Counted from the first letter of the stretch, positions 1 through 9,844 are shown. The stretch is 64,000 nucleotides of DNA from MWEH01 sp964392385 (GCA_964392385.1 CAYMPR010000002.1:1-64000); one strand, 5' to 3'. Numbers and translations are program-made. Notes: a model not told the origin generated them from the sequence alone.

Positions 1-77
1 ATAATCATATCCACTTATTTTTTTATCATGTATGGTAAAGGTGTTTTTTCGTAAACTGTAGTACGCGCGGTATTACA

Positions 78-106
78 TTGACTTGCGCTTGCTAATATAC
101 TATAAT
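78..106 (+). promoter_or_regulatory. Sigma-A-type promoter for rny
   Basis: TTGACT (78-83), a 17-nt spacer and TATAAT (101-106) match the vegetative consensus at 11 of 12 positions. The start of rny lies about 80 nt downstream, leaving a 5' leader of roughly 70 nt in which I see no recognisable riboswitch. Confidence 0.8.
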
Positions 107-185
107 AACTAAATGAAATTAATAATTCGTTTTTATTAACGAGATACATATACTAGTTTCAATTATATTTTTACTGGAGGTTATA

Positions 186-1787
186 ATGTTAGGCAGTCAA
201 TTATTGTCTGCCACCAGCACCTTCCCCGGATGGGGTTATGCGCTAATAACATTGTTTCCTGCGCTGGCAATTGGCCTTTTTGTTGGAATAATTCTTTATA
301 AACAAGTCTTAAAGAAAAGACGAGAAGATGCAAGAAACGAATTCAATAGAATAACTGAAGAAGCCAGGCTTGAAGCAAAAAACATTAGACAAGATGCGAT
401 GCTGGAGGCAAAAGAAAATCAGCTTAGACTTAGAAATGAAATAGAAAATGAGGCACGAAATAAGCGCCAAGAATTTCAAAAACAAGAATTAAGGTTAAGT
501 CAAAAAGAAGACACTCTTCAAAGAAAAGAAGACTTAGTAGATAGAAAAACCGAAGATCTTGAAAAGTCACAGAAGCAGCTAGAAGTAAAACACTTAGAAA
601 TAGAAAAACTAGAACAAGATTTGGTCAACAAAAATGGTCAAATAGTAAAAGAGCTAGAAAGAGTAAGTGGATTAACTCAAGAAGAAGCAAAATCAGCTAT
701 AATATTGCAAATGGAAGAAGAAGCAAAAAAAGCTGCCATTTCAATTGTAAAAGAAATTGAACAAAAAGCTGTTGAGGAAGGGGACAGAAAAGCAAAGCAT
801 ATTGTTGCACTTGCAATTCAAAGGTGCGGAGTTGATGTAGCCTCCGAATCTACGGCCTCAGTGGTTGAACTTCCAAACGATGAGATGAAAGGTAGAATCA
901 TCGGTAGGACTGGAAGAAATATCAAAGCACTTGAAAGTGCAACCGGTGTTGATTTTATTATTGATGACACTCCAGATGTTGTTACTCTTTCGAGCTTTGA
1001 TCCTGTTAGAAGAGAAGTAGGTCGTCAAACTTTAAATAAACTTTTAGCAGATGGAAGAATCCATCCAGGACGTATCGAAGAGATAGCGGAAAAAGTTCGA
1101 AAAGAGATGGATGTGACGATAAAAGAAGCTGGCGAAACTGCTGTTTATGAAGTAAATGTTTTTGGTGTTCATCCTGAATTAATAAAACTTCTTGGTAGAT
1201 TACAATACAGATCTAGTTATGGTCAAAATGTTCTTAAACATTCACTTGAAGTTGCATATATTGCAGGGATGCTTGCCGCAGAACTTGGAGCCGACGAGAA
1301 AATTGCAAAAAGAGGCGGATTACTTCATGATATTGGCAAAGCAGTCGATCATGAATATGAGGGAACCCATATTCAAATAGGGGTAGAACTAGCCAGAAAA
1401 TATAAAGAAAGCGAAAGAGTAATCCATGCTATTGAAGCCCATCATGGCGATGTTGAAGCGACAACACTCGAAGCAATATTAGTTCAAACGGCGGATGCTA
1501 TTAGTGGTTCTAGACCTGGCGCAAGAAGAGAAAGCGTTGAGCTTTACGTTAAGAGATTGGAAAAGCTTGAGAACATTGCAAACTCTTTTGCTGGGGTAGA
1601 CCAATCTTATGCAATACAAGCTGGAAGGGAAATTAGAGTTATAGTAAAGCCTGAGTCAGTTGATGATTTGCAAACTCAAGTGTTAGCTAGAGACATAGCA
1701 AAAAAACTAGAGATTGAATTAGAATATCCTGGTCAAATAAAAGTTAATGTCATACGCGAACTAAGAAAAGTTGAATACGCTAAATAG
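186..1787 (+). CDS. rny: Ribonuclease Y
   Basis: RNase Y is a membrane-anchored endoribonuclease that starts mRNA decay in Firmicutes. The 533-residue protein has the full family architecture: one N-terminal membrane helix (about residues 16-40), a long charged coiled coil (about 45-210), a KH RNA-binding domain with the GRIIG loop (236-240), and an HD phosphohydrolase domain with the metal-binding HDIGK motif (381-385) and an upstream His near 352. The length is usual for the family. The start is set by a strong GGAGG eight nt upstream. It has its own promoter and is followed by a hairpin terminator, so it is probably monocistronic apart from read-through. Confidence 0.97.
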   Translation: MLGSQLLSATSTFPGWGYALITLFPALAIGLFVGIILYKQVLKKRREDARNEFNRITEEARLEAKNIRQDAMLEAKENQLRLRNEIENEARNKRQEFQKQELRLSQKEDTLQRKEDLVDRKTEDLEKSQKQLEVKHLEIEKLEQDLVNKNGQIVKELERVSGLTQEEAKSAIILQMEEEAKKAAISIVKEIEQKAVEEGDRKAKHIVALAIQRCGVDVASESTASVVELPNDEMKGRIIGRTGRNIKALESATGVDFIIDDTPDVVTLSSFDPVRREVGRQTLNKLLADGRIHPGRIEEIAEKVRKEMDVTIKEAGETAVYEVNVFGVHPELIKLLGRLQYRSSYGQNVLKHSLEVAYIAGMLAAELGADEKIAKRGGLLHDIGKAVDHEYEGTHIQIGVELARKYKESERVIHAIEAHHGDVEATTLEAILVQTADAISGSRPGARRESVELYVKRLEKLENIANSFAGVDQSYAIQAGREIRVIVKPESVDDLQTQVLARDIAKKLEIELEYPGQIKVNVIRELRKVEYAK

Positions 1788-1794
1788 TATTACA

Positions 1795-1825
1795 AGCGGC
1801 ACTGTGAAGGTGCCGCTATTTATTT
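1795..1825 (+). terminator. Hairpin terminator after rny
   Basis: AGCGGCAC (1795-1802) and GTGCCGCT (1810-1817) form a perfect 8-bp GC-rich stem with a 7-nt loop, followed by ATTTATTT. The U tract is interrupted, so termination may be partial, with read-through into the next gene. Confidence 0.7.
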
Positions 1826-1826
1826 A

Positions 1827-2435
1827 ATGCAAAAAAATAAAATTATTTATGTAAAATATAGAATCTCCATATTAGTATCGGCTATTCTTTTTGTTTTGTT
1901 TCTTATTCCATCAACGCTTTTGGCCATTTTGGGTGAAGATATTTTTCCTAGAGAGTTCAGCTTTTGGGATATTTTGTTTTCTATACTAGGGATGATATTT
2001 CTAATAATCATTCATGAGATAGTTCATTTTTTGGCGTTTTTGATATGCGGAATTAAAAAAAAATCAATTCAATTTGGTTTTAATATCAAAAAATCCTTAC
2101 TTTATTGTCATGCTACTGAAGATATGTTGCTTAATAAATATCGATTTTCTTTGATTCTACCATTCATAATTACGGGTATTATTCCGTTTATATTATCAAT
2201 CTATTTATTGAATTTTGTATATATATTCGTTGTTTGTCTTGCTATATCTACTTGTGCAGCAGATATTTTACTTTTTTTAAAATCATTTAAAGTTAGTGGA
2301 AGAGAAGTAGTTAAGGATCATCCGTTTGCACCAGGGTTTTACTTGATAAATCAGTTTGTTGATGATGTTACTGCGATTAAAATAGATAATGATATTAGGG
2401 TAGATTATTTAAATTCAAAATCCTCAAGAAAGTAG
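1827..2435 (+). CDS. DUF3267-type membrane zincin (putative metalloprotease)
   Basis: This 202-residue membrane protein has hydrophobic segments near residues 14-36, 47-70, 108-130 and 132-150. An HEIVH motif (63-67) fits the HExxH zinc site of zincin proteases and lies inside a membrane segment, as in site-2-type proteases. The C-terminal stretch with AADILLFLK and a DHP-x-x-PGFY motif resembles the DUF3267 family of putative zincin peptidases. Substrate and role are unknown. The ATG follows the rny hairpin with no Shine-Dalgarno sequence, so expression is probably weak or depends on read-through. The family assignment is from recalled motif patterns, not a search. Confidence 0.75.
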   Translation: MQKNKIIYVKYRISILVSAILFVLFLIPSTLLAILGEDIFPREFSFWDILFSILGMIFLIIIHEIVHFLAFLICGIKKKSIQFGFNIKKSLLYCHATEDMLLNKYRFSLILPFIITGIIPFILSIYLLNFVYIFVVCLAISTCAADILLFLKSFKVSGREVVKDHPFAPGFYLINQFVDDVTAIKIDNDIRVDYLNSKSSRK

Positions 2436-2506
2436 TTTTCTATTATAGACACAAAGATATATATAAATTCATTTAAAGACAATTACTTTTCTTGTGTTTT
2501 CAAAGG

Positions 2507-2536
2507 TTGCACTAAATGCCAATTTAGTTGTATTAT
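2507..2536 (+). promoter_or_regulatory. Possible promoter for the hydratase gene
   Basis: TTGCAC (2507-2512), an 18-nt spacer and TATTAT (2531-2536) lie just upstream of the AGGAG and ATG of the hydratase gene. Each box is one mismatch from consensus, but this AT-rich sequence makes chance matches likely. Confidence 0.45.
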
Positions 2537-2569
2537 TAACCTTAATATATATATTAATAGGAGTTAAAA

Positions 2570-4780
2570 ATGATAAAAGTATCCACAAATAGCTTTATCT
2601 ATAATAATGGTAAGTTTTTACCCTCTATTGAAAAAAATGGATTTGAAAAGACTATTTCTTATAAAATATTATCTTCGCATAATGATTCGAAAATAATTAG
2701 TAGAGAACAAAAGCTAAGAATTAAATTTGATACTATTGCTTCACATGATATTACATACGTGGGAATCATACAGACTGCTAAAGCTATAGGATTGCAAAAA
2801 TTTCCAATTCCCTATGTGTTAACAAATTGTCACAACAGCCTATGCGCTGTAGGTGGAACAATTAATGAAGATGATCACAGTTTTGGGTTAAGCGCAGCAA
2901 AAAAATATGGTGGTATTTACGTACCAGCCAACCAAGCGGTTATACATACATATATTAGGGAAGAATTTGCTTCGCCTAGTAAAATGATACTTGGTAGCGA
3001 TAGTCACACTCGCTATGGTGCTTTAGGCACTATGGGTATCGGAGAAGGTGGCCCTGAAATTGTAAAACAGATTATCAGCTCGACCTATGATGTTTTATAC
3101 CCAGAAGTAATTGCAATTCATTTGACAGGTAAACCTAGAATTGGTGTTGGGCCTCAGGATGTGGCAATTTTATTAATAGGTGCAGTATTTAAATCGGGAT
3201 TTGTTAAGAACAAAGTTTTGGAGTTTGTGGGAGAAGGAATTAAAAATCTTTCATTGGATTTTAGAAATGGAATTGATGTTATGACAACCGAGACAGCATG
3301 TTTAAGCTCTATTTGGGAAACAGATGAAAAAACAAGAAAATATCTCGAAACTCATGGCAGAGCCTCATCTTACATTAAACTATCGCCAGATAATGGAGCA
3401 TATTATGATGGATTAATTGAAATTGATCTTGATAAGGTTGAGCCGATGATTGCTATGCCATTCCATCCAAGTAACGCTATAAAACTTTCAGATTTATTAA
3501 AAAGCCCAAAAGATATTTTAGGATTTTTTCAAGAAGAAGGAAGAAAGTTGTTGCAGAATAAATCCTATAATTTATTGGGAAAAATTGATAATAGAGGGAA
3601 AATTAAGGTGGATCAAGCAATAATTGCTGGTTGCGCAGGCGGAACCTTCGAGAATATTTTTGAGGCATCCAATATTCTTGAGGGTAAAAAGATTGGTCCC
3701 GAAATATCTTTTAGTGTTTATGCAGGTTCTATCCCCACATATTTGGAATTGTTGAGAAGGGGCTCTCTAGAGAAAATTATTTCTTCAGGAGGAATTATTA
3801 AGAATTGTTTTTGTGGCCCTTGTTTTGGAGCTGGAGATGTACCTGCTAATAATTCTTTTTCGATAAGGCATACTACAAGAAATTTTGAGAATCGAGAAGG
3901 TTCAAAACCTAGTGAAGGACAGATTGCTTCTGTTGCTTTAATGGATGCAAGAAGTATTGCTGCAACTGCTGCAAATAATGGGATATTGTCCTCTGCTCTT
4001 GATTATCAATACGATAATATTGTGCCCGATATTAATTACGACAAACAATCATATAGCTCTAGTGTATATAATGGTTTTGGAAAGCCCATTAGTGAGCAAG
4101 AAATATTATATGGGCCAAATATCACTGAGTGGCCTACTATTCCAAAACTCGCTGACGTTATGGTTATTCAGCTAGCGTCAGTAATTAATGATGCTGTTAC
4201 TACTACTGATGAATTAATACCATCTGGAGAAGCCTCTTCATATAGAAGTAATCCCCTAAGATTAGCAGAATACACATTATCTCGAAAAGATCCTGATTAT
4301 GTTAAAAGGGCAAAAGAAACAATCAATAATACGGTTGAAATTAAAAATAGAGTTATAAAACTATTGCAATTAGATGATACTGTCTCTATTAATGTTGGAA
4401 GTGCTATCTATGCAAAAAAGCCAGGTGATGGAAGTGCAAGAGAACAAGCGGCATCCTCTCAGCGCGTTTTGGGTGGAGTAGCTAATATTGCCAAAGAGTA
4501 TGCCACAAAGAGATATCGCTCCAATATGATTAATTGGGGTATGCTTCCTTTTCTTTACAAAGGCGAATCGAGTGATTTTTCGATTGGTGATATAATTGTT
4601 ATTGTTAATCCAGCAAATTTTATAGAAAAAGGAAAGGGTCTTGCTTCATTAATTTCTGCTGATACAATAAAATCAATAGAGTTAGAACTTGGAGAAATGA
4701 CATCGGATGAAAAGGCTACCCTTAAAGAAGGCTGTTTGATTAATTTCCAAAGAAAATTACTCTTGTTAAATGAAAAATAG
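2570..4780 (+). CDS. Aconitase-superfamily hydratase (YbhJ-like)
   Basis: This 736-residue single-chain member of the aconitase superfamily isomerises or hydrates a carboxylic acid with a [4Fe-4S] cluster. Cluster ligands are visible as Cys355 (AGCAGG) and the CGPC pair (Cys415, Cys418). The substrate-loop motif GSDSHTRYGALG (142-153) and a C-terminal swivel-domain GDGSAREQ motif are present. The shape and motifs resemble the uncharacterised hydratase YbhJ more than the 890-residue AcnA or the 860-residue AcnB, so citrate is not assured as substrate. It has its own likely promoter and stands directly before the aryl-CoA ligase/indolepyruvate oxidoreductase cluster, 85 nt upstream of it. Confidence is high for superfamily and moderate for subfamily. 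Confidence 0.85.
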   Translation: MIKVSTNSFIYNNGKFLPSIEKNGFEKTISYKILSSHNDSKIISREQKLRIKFDTIASHDITYVGIIQTAKAIGLQKFPIPYVLTNCHNSLCAVGGTINEDDHSFGLSAAKKYGGIYVPANQAVIHTYIREEFASPSKMILGSDSHTRYGALGTMGIGEGGPEIVKQIISSTYDVLYPEVIAIHLTGKPRIGVGPQDVAILLIGAVFKSGFVKNKVLEFVGEGIKNLSLDFRNGIDVMTTETACLSSIWETDEKTRKYLETHGRASSYIKLSPDNGAYYDGLIEIDLDKVEPMIAMPFHPSNAIKLSDLLKSPKDILGFFQEEGRKLLQNKSYNLLGKIDNRGKIKVDQAIIAGCAGGTFENIFEASNILEGKKIGPEISFSVYAGSIPTYLELLRRGSLEKIISSGGIIKNCFCGPCFGAGDVPANNSFSIRHTTRNFENREGSKPSEGQIASVALMDARSIAATAANNGILSSALDYQYDNIVPDINYDKQSYSSSVYNGFGKPISEQEILYGPNITEWPTIPKLADVMVIQLASVINDAVTTTDELIPSGEASSYRSNPLRLAEYTLSRKDPDYVKRAKETINNTVEIKNRVIKLLQLDDTVSINVGSAIYAKKPGDGSAREQAASSQRVLGGVANIAKEYATKRYRSNMINWGMLPFLYKGESSDFSIGDIIVIVNPANFIEKGKGLASLISADTIKSIELELGEMTSDEKATLKEGCLINFQRKLLLLNEK

Positions 4781-4865
4781 TTATTTTGATTACAAAATAT
4801 AGTGATACCTAAAAAGCATAATAAGTAACATAGAAAGTTTAGTAGCTGGGCATTTAGGAGAGAAA

Positions 4866-6164
4866 ATGATATATAATCCAAAATTTGAAACAATGACACC
4901 TAAAAAGATGCAGAATTTGCAATTTAAAAGGCTTAAAAAAATAGTTGAATATGCATATACGAAAATACCATTTTACAAAAAGAAGTATGATGATGCGGGT
5001 TTTAATCCTAAACAATTAAAATCGCTTTCAGATATAACGAAAATACCTTTTGTTATAAAAGATGATTTGCGTGACAACTACCCATATGGCCTACTTGCAG
5101 TGAAAAAGGAAGACTTAGTTAGAATACATGCTTCTAGTGGAACTAGTGGAAAGCCAACTGTTGTATGTTATACCGAAAAGGATATGGAAATCTGGACGGA
5201 ATGCTGTGCTAGGGTAAGTGCTTCAGGCGGTGTGACTTCTAAAGATATCGTTCAAGTTTCTTTCGGGTATGGCCTTTTTACTGGTGCTCTAGGGATGCAT
5301 CAGGGGTGCCGAAAGTTAGGAGCAGCTATTATTCCCGCTAGTTCAGGAAATACTGAAAGACAAGTAATGCTTTTAAAGGATTTAGAAGCGACAGTATTAG
5401 TTGCAACGCCATCGTACGCATTGTATATATCTGAAATGGTAGAAAAGATGGGATATTCTCTAAGCGATTTTAAATTAAAATGGGGCCTATTTGGAAGTGA
5501 GGCTTCAAGTGATGCAATGCATTGTGAAATTAGGAAAAAATTAGGCATTGAAACAACCGATAACTATGGCCTTTCTGAAATTATTGGCCCTGGAGTATCA
5601 GGGGAGTGCCTAGAACATTGCGGTATGCATATCAACGAAGACCATTTTTATCCAGAAATATTAGATAGAGAAACTCTACAACCTTTAGGTGACAATCAAC
5701 TTGGCGAGCTAGTTCTTACAACACTTACAAAAGAAGGTATGCCAATGATCAGATATAGGACAAAGGACTTAACATCTTTAGATCATTCACCTTGCAAGTG
5801 TGGAAGAACAACAGTTAGAATGTCAAGAGTTACCGGGAGAACCGATGACATGTTGATTATAAGAGGTGTAAATGTTTTTCCATCACAAGTAGAAACAGTT
5901 TTACTCAATTTGCCTGAAATTGGAGGGCAATATGAAATGATTGTTTCAAGAGAAAATTATTTAGATAAATTGGAGATAAAGGTTGAGGTTGCAGATGCTT
6001 CTTTACTATTTGATTATCAAAGTCTTGAAAAACTTAGGGAAAAAGTAAAACATGATATAAAAGTAATTTTACAAATAGATGCGGAAGTTAAGCTAGTTGA
6101 GCCCCTCTCACTTAAAAGATTTGAGGGTAAAGCAAAAAGGGTTACTGACTTAAGAAAATTATAA
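4866..6164 (+). CDS. Phenylacetate-CoA ligase family protein, copy 1
   Basis: This 432-residue adenylate-forming enzyme would convert an aryl-acid, ATP and CoA to aryl-CoA, AMP and PPi. The phosphate-binding loop HASSGTSGKPT (88-98), the YGLSEI motif and a C-terminal GRTDDMLIIRGVNVFPSQ motif are typical of PaaK. A small zinc-ligand-like group (Cys-x-Cys-Gly-Arg) lies before that motif. An AGGAG sits six nt before the ATG. A paralogue at 8534-9844 lies on the other side of iorAB; ligase-IOR-ligase arrangements are known in anaerobes, where these enzymes handle phenylacetate, 4-hydroxyphenylacetate or indoleacetate. Which acid this copy uses cannot be read from the sequence. Confidence 0.92.
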   Translation: MIYNPKFETMTPKKMQNLQFKRLKKIVEYAYTKIPFYKKKYDDAGFNPKQLKSLSDITKIPFVIKDDLRDNYPYGLLAVKKEDLVRIHASSGTSGKPTVVCYTEKDMEIWTECCARVSASGGVTSKDIVQVSFGYGLFTGALGMHQGCRKLGAAIIPASSGNTERQVMLLKDLEATVLVATPSYALYISEMVEKMGYSLSDFKLKWGLFGSEASSDAMHCEIRKKLGIETTDNYGLSEIIGPGVSGECLEHCGMHINEDHFYPEILDRETLQPLGDNQLGELVLTTLTKEGMPMIRYRTKDLTSLDHSPCKCGRTTVRMSRVTGRTDDMLIIRGVNVFPSQVETVLLNLPEIGGQYEMIVSRENYLDKLEIKVEVADASLLFDYQSLEKLREKVKHDIKVILQIDAEVKLVEPLSLKRFEGKAKRVTDLRKL

Positions 6165-6214
6165 GTGAAATTTAACTAATGAAATGTTAATAAAAAAATT
6201 GAGAGGTATAAAAC

Positions 6215-7939
6215 ATGGGAAGTTTGATGTTAGCAAATGAAGCCGTAGCGTTAGGAGCTTATGAAGCGGGTGTTAAGGTTATTTCTTCATATCCTGGGAC
6301 GCCCTCAACAGAAATTACTGAAAGTGCATCAAAATATAAAGAAATTTATACAGAATGGGCTCCAAATGAAAAAGTTGCTCTTGAAGTTGCTATCGGTGCT
6401 TCTTATTCGGGCGTAAGGGCAATGTGTTGCATGAAGCACGTAGGTCTAAATGTCGCTGCTGATCCATTATTCACGGTCGCCTATACAGGTATCAATGCGG
6501 GGTTAGTTATAGTTGTAGCAGATGACCCTGGAATGCATAGCTCACAAAATGAGCAAGATAGTAGGTATTATGCGCAAAGTTCCCATGTCCCAATGTTAGA
6601 ACCTTCAGATAGTCAGGAAGCAAAAGATTATGTAAAAATTGCTTTTGAAATTAGCGAAAAATATGATACTCCGGTCATTTTACGACTTACTACACGAGTA
6701 GCGCATAGCAGAAGTGAAGTAATAGAAAGTCAAATTAATTTAGTAGAAAACAAGACCTATAAGAAAGATGTAAATAAATATGTTATGATGCCCGCTATGG
6801 CAAGATCTAGACACCTTTTTGTTGAAGAACGTGAAAATAGACTGCAAAAAGATGTGAGTGACCTTAATATTAATAAAGAATTTTTTAGGGAGAAAAAAAT
6901 AGGAATTATATGTTCAGGTGCAGTTTATCAATATGTAAAAGAAGCTACAAAAGCTTCAGTTTTTAAGCTGGGCTTAGTTTATCCTATTGACATAGTTGCG
7001 ATAAAAAAATTTAGCGAAAAAGTAGATGAATTATTGATTGTGGAAGAGCTAGAACCCTTTATTGAAAAGGAACTTTTATCCAATGGCATAAAGTGTCATG
7101 GAAAAGAGATTTTTGGGCGGCAGGGTGAATTTTGTGTGGGTTATATAAAAGAGATTTTATATGGTAAAAAACAGGTGAGCCCAGATATTTCAGTTCCTTC
7201 TAGACCTCCAGTTATGTGTGCGGGATGCCCTCATCGTAGTGTGTTTTATTCCTTAAAAAAATTAGGGCTAATTGTAAGTGGTGATATAGGTTGTTATGCT
7301 TTAGGAGCTATGGAACCTCTATCTTCAGTTGATTTATGCGTCTGTATGGGCGCAAGCGTAGGCATGGCACATGGTTTTGATAAAGGCGGCGCTGTTAATC
7401 CTCAAAAGACAGTAGCAGTTATTGGTGATAGTACTTTCATTCATAGTGGTATTACATCGTTAATTAATTCAGTTTATAATAACGGTAGGTCAACGATAAT
7501 TATTTTGGATAATTCTATTACAGCTATGACAGGACACCAAGATAATCCAACTACAGGGAAAAATATTTATGGAGAAACAACAGTAAAGATTGATCTTTAT
7601 GAACTTGCAAAAGCATGTGGCGTAAAAAGTGTTAGAATAGTTGATGCTTATAATATTTCGGAAGTAACAAAAGTCGTGAAAGAAGAAATAGAAAAAGATT
7701 GCGTTTCAGTAATAATTGCGAAAAGACCTTGTGCATTATTAAATAAAAAAGAATCATTACCTTATCAAATTGATGCAACTAAATGCAAATATTGTAAACA
7801 ATGTTTGTTAATAGGATGCCCTGCAATCGAGAATTTATGCAATTCAGTTAGAATCAACGAAGAATTATGTGTTGGTTGTGGAGTATGTAAACAGATGTGT
7901 AAGTTTGGTGCTATTTCAGGGAGATTATTAAATGAATAA
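6215..7939 (+). CDS. iorA: Indolepyruvate ferredoxin oxidoreductase, alpha subunit
   Basis: This is the catalytic subunit of the thiamine-diphosphate enzyme that oxidatively decarboxylates indolepyruvate and other aryl-pyruvates to aryl-acetyl-CoA while reducing ferredoxin. The 574-residue chain has an N-terminal pyrimidine-binding domain (YPGTPSTEI near 30), a central CAGCPHRS motif, and the TPP/metal region with GDIGCYALG and GDSTFIHSG. At the C terminus (about 524-570) are two [4Fe-4S] ferredoxin motifs, CKYCKQC and CVGCGVCKQMC. GAGAGG precedes the ATG. It overlaps iorB by 8 nt, so the two subunits are probably translationally coupled. Confidence 0.96.
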   Translation: MGSLMLANEAVALGAYEAGVKVISSYPGTPSTEITESASKYKEIYTEWAPNEKVALEVAIGASYSGVRAMCCMKHVGLNVAADPLFTVAYTGINAGLVIVVADDPGMHSSQNEQDSRYYAQSSHVPMLEPSDSQEAKDYVKIAFEISEKYDTPVILRLTTRVAHSRSEVIESQINLVENKTYKKDVNKYVMMPAMARSRHLFVEERENRLQKDVSDLNINKEFFREKKIGIICSGAVYQYVKEATKASVFKLGLVYPIDIVAIKKFSEKVDELLIVEELEPFIEKELLSNGIKCHGKEIFGRQGEFCVGYIKEILYGKKQVSPDISVPSRPPVMCAGCPHRSVFYSLKKLGLIVSGDIGCYALGAMEPLSSVDLCVCMGASVGMAHGFDKGGAVNPQKTVAVIGDSTFIHSGITSLINSVYNNGRSTIIILDNSITAMTGHQDNPTTGKNIYGETTVKIDLYELAKACGVKSVRIVDAYNISEVTKVVKEEIEKDCVSVIIAKRPCALLNKKESLPYQIDATKCKYCKQCLLIGCPAIENLCNSVRINEELCVGCGVCKQMCKFGAISGRLLNE

Positions 7940-8534
7940 CGATTTTAGTTCAAATATACTAATAGTAGGTGTCGGAGGACAAGGCACACTTTTAGCAAGC
8001 AGAATACTTGGGGAGATAGCTTCTATCTTGGGGTATCAATGCAAACTTAGTGAAGTGCATGGAATGAGTCAAAGAGGTGGAAGTGTTGTAACTCACGCGA
8101 GAATTGGGAAAGAAGTGCTTTCACCTATTATTTGTGCTGGAGAGGCCGATGTAATAATGGCCTTTGAAGAAATAGAAGCTGCTAGATGGTGTCATTACTT
8201 AAAAAGCAATGGAATAATAATAGCAAATAGCCAAAAAATATTGCCTATGCCTGTAATAATGGGAAAAGAAAATTATCCACAAAACACAATTAGCATGATT
8301 GAAAAGTCAGGCAAAAGAGTATTAAATATTAACGCAATTGAAATCGCAATTGAAGCAGGTTCTTCCAAAGCAGTAAATGTTGTTTTAATAGGAGTTTTCT
8401 GTGCGATAAATAATATCCCTATCGAAACAGCTAAATTAGCACTATCAAATTGTGTAAAGGAAAGATTTTTGGATATAAATTTGCTAGCATTAAATAAAGG
8501 ATATCTATATTCGAATAAAAATGGGGTGGAGTAA
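7932..8534 (+). CDS. iorB: Indolepyruvate ferredoxin oxidoreductase, beta subunit
   Basis: IorB is the gamma-domain partner of IorA in the cytoplasmic 2-oxoacid:ferredoxin oxidoreductase. The 200-residue protein begins with the family signature VGVGGQGTLLASRILG (about 13-28) and contains EVHGMSQRGGSVVTH (about 42-56), both diagnostic for this subunit. The start overlaps the end of iorA by 8 nt and the stop overlaps the next ligase gene by one base, so all three belong to one transcript. Confidence 0.95.
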   Translation: MNNDFSSNILIVGVGGQGTLLASRILGEIASILGYQCKLSEVHGMSQRGGSVVTHARIGKEVLSPIICAGEADVIMAFEEIEAARWCHYLKSNGIIIANSQKILPMPVIMGKENYPQNTISMIEKSGKRVLNINAIEIAIEAGSSKAVNVVLIGVFCAINNIPIETAKLALSNCVKERFLDINLLALNKGYLYSNKNGVE

Positions 8535-9844
8535 TGACGAATTATTTTAACAAAAAGATGGAGTGCATGTCAGCACCCGAAAAAATTAAGCTTCAATCAA
8601 AAAGGCTTAATGATGTCGTTAAAAGGGTTTATGACAATGTTTCTTGGTATCGCGACAAAATGGATAAAATTGGTGTAAAGCCTAGTGACATTAAAACGAT
8701 TTATGACATTGTAAAATTACCTTTTACTGAAAAGCATGACTTAAGAGATAATTACCCTTTTGGGAGCTTTGCAGTTGATAAAAAAGAGATTGTCCGGTTA
8801 CATGCCTCTTCAGGTACTACAGGAAAGCTTACCGTTGTTGGTTATACAAAAAGAGATTTAGAAGACTGGGCAGAATGCTGTGCTCGAGGAATGTACGGTG
8901 TAGGCGTTAATGAATATTCGACTATTCATGTAGCATATGGATATGGACTTTTTACAGGGGGACTAGGAATGCATTATGGCGGTGAACTTATGGGTGCTAC
9001 TGTTGTGCCTGTCTCCTCAGGGAATACGCCAAGACAGATAATGTTAATTAATGATTTTCAAGCGGATACTTTATGTTGCACCCCTTCTTATGCCATACAT
9101 ATGGCAGAGGAGAGTGTTAAATTAGGATTAAATCCCAAAACTTTCCCATTAAAATATGGTTTCTTCGGTGCGGAACCATGGTCTGAAGATATGAGAAAAA
9201 GAATAGAGAAAGAGTATTCCTTAAAAGCATATGATATATATGGCCTCTCCGAAATTTCCGGGCCTGGGGTAGCAACCGAATGTGAATGTCAATGTGGACC
9301 ACATGTTCAAGATGATTTCTTTTTCCCGGAAATAATAGATACAGATACAGGTAAGCAACTTGGATATGATGTTTTAGGAGAATTGGTATTTACAACACTT
9401 AATAAACAGGGCTTGCCACTAATAAGATACAGGACAAGAGACATAGCTTCAATCATAAATACTCCATGTAAATGTGGAAGGACCTCAGTAAGACTATCAA
9501 AGATTACAGGAAGATATGATGATATGATGATAGTAAGAGGAGTTAATGTATTCCCATCTCAGATTGAGAACGCCCTAATAGGTTGTGACGATCGTATAAG
9601 TCCCAAATTCATGGTAACATTAGATAGGGTTAATAACCTAGATACAATGAATATTGAAATTGAACTTTCTCAAGGAGTTGCTTTTGATGAGGTAAAAACT
9701 ATTCAAGAATTGACAGGTAAGGTTTCAAATTTAATTTCTTCAGCTATAGGAGTTTCAGCTAATATTAAGTTAATTTCAAGTGGGACATTTAAATATATAG
9801 AGGGAGAAAAATTAAAAAGAGTAATCGATAAAAGGAAAATTTAA
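8534..9844 (+). CDS. Phenylacetate-CoA ligase family protein, copy 2
   Basis: This second PaaK-type aryl-CoA ligase has 436 residues and the same motifs as copy 1: HASSGTTGKLT (about 88-98), YGLSEISGPG, and a GRYDDMMIVRGVNVFPSQ stretch near the C terminus. The TAATG junction with iorB and a GGTGGAG just upstream indicate coupled translation. The two ligases are clearly paralogous but differ throughout, so they probably act on different acids or run in opposite directions: arylacetate activation against release of CoA and ATP from IOR products. Substrate is not inferable from sequence alone. Confidence 0.92.
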   Translation: MTNYFNKKMECMSAPEKIKLQSKRLNDVVKRVYDNVSWYRDKMDKIGVKPSDIKTIYDIVKLPFTEKHDLRDNYPFGSFAVDKKEIVRLHASSGTTGKLTVVGYTKRDLEDWAECCARGMYGVGVNEYSTIHVAYGYGLFTGGLGMHYGGELMGATVVPVSSGNTPRQIMLINDFQADTLCCTPSYAIHMAEESVKLGLNPKTFPLKYGFFGAEPWSEDMRKRIEKEYSLKAYDIYGLSEISGPGVATECECQCGPHVQDDFFFPEIIDTDTGKQLGYDVLGELVFTTLNKQGLPLIRYRTRDIASIINTPCKCGRTSVRLSKITGRYDDMMIVRGVNVFPSQIENALIGCDDRISPKFMVTLDRVNNLDTMNIEIELSQGVAFDEVKTIQELTGKVSNLISSAIGVSANIKLISSGTFKYIEGEKLKRVIDKRKI

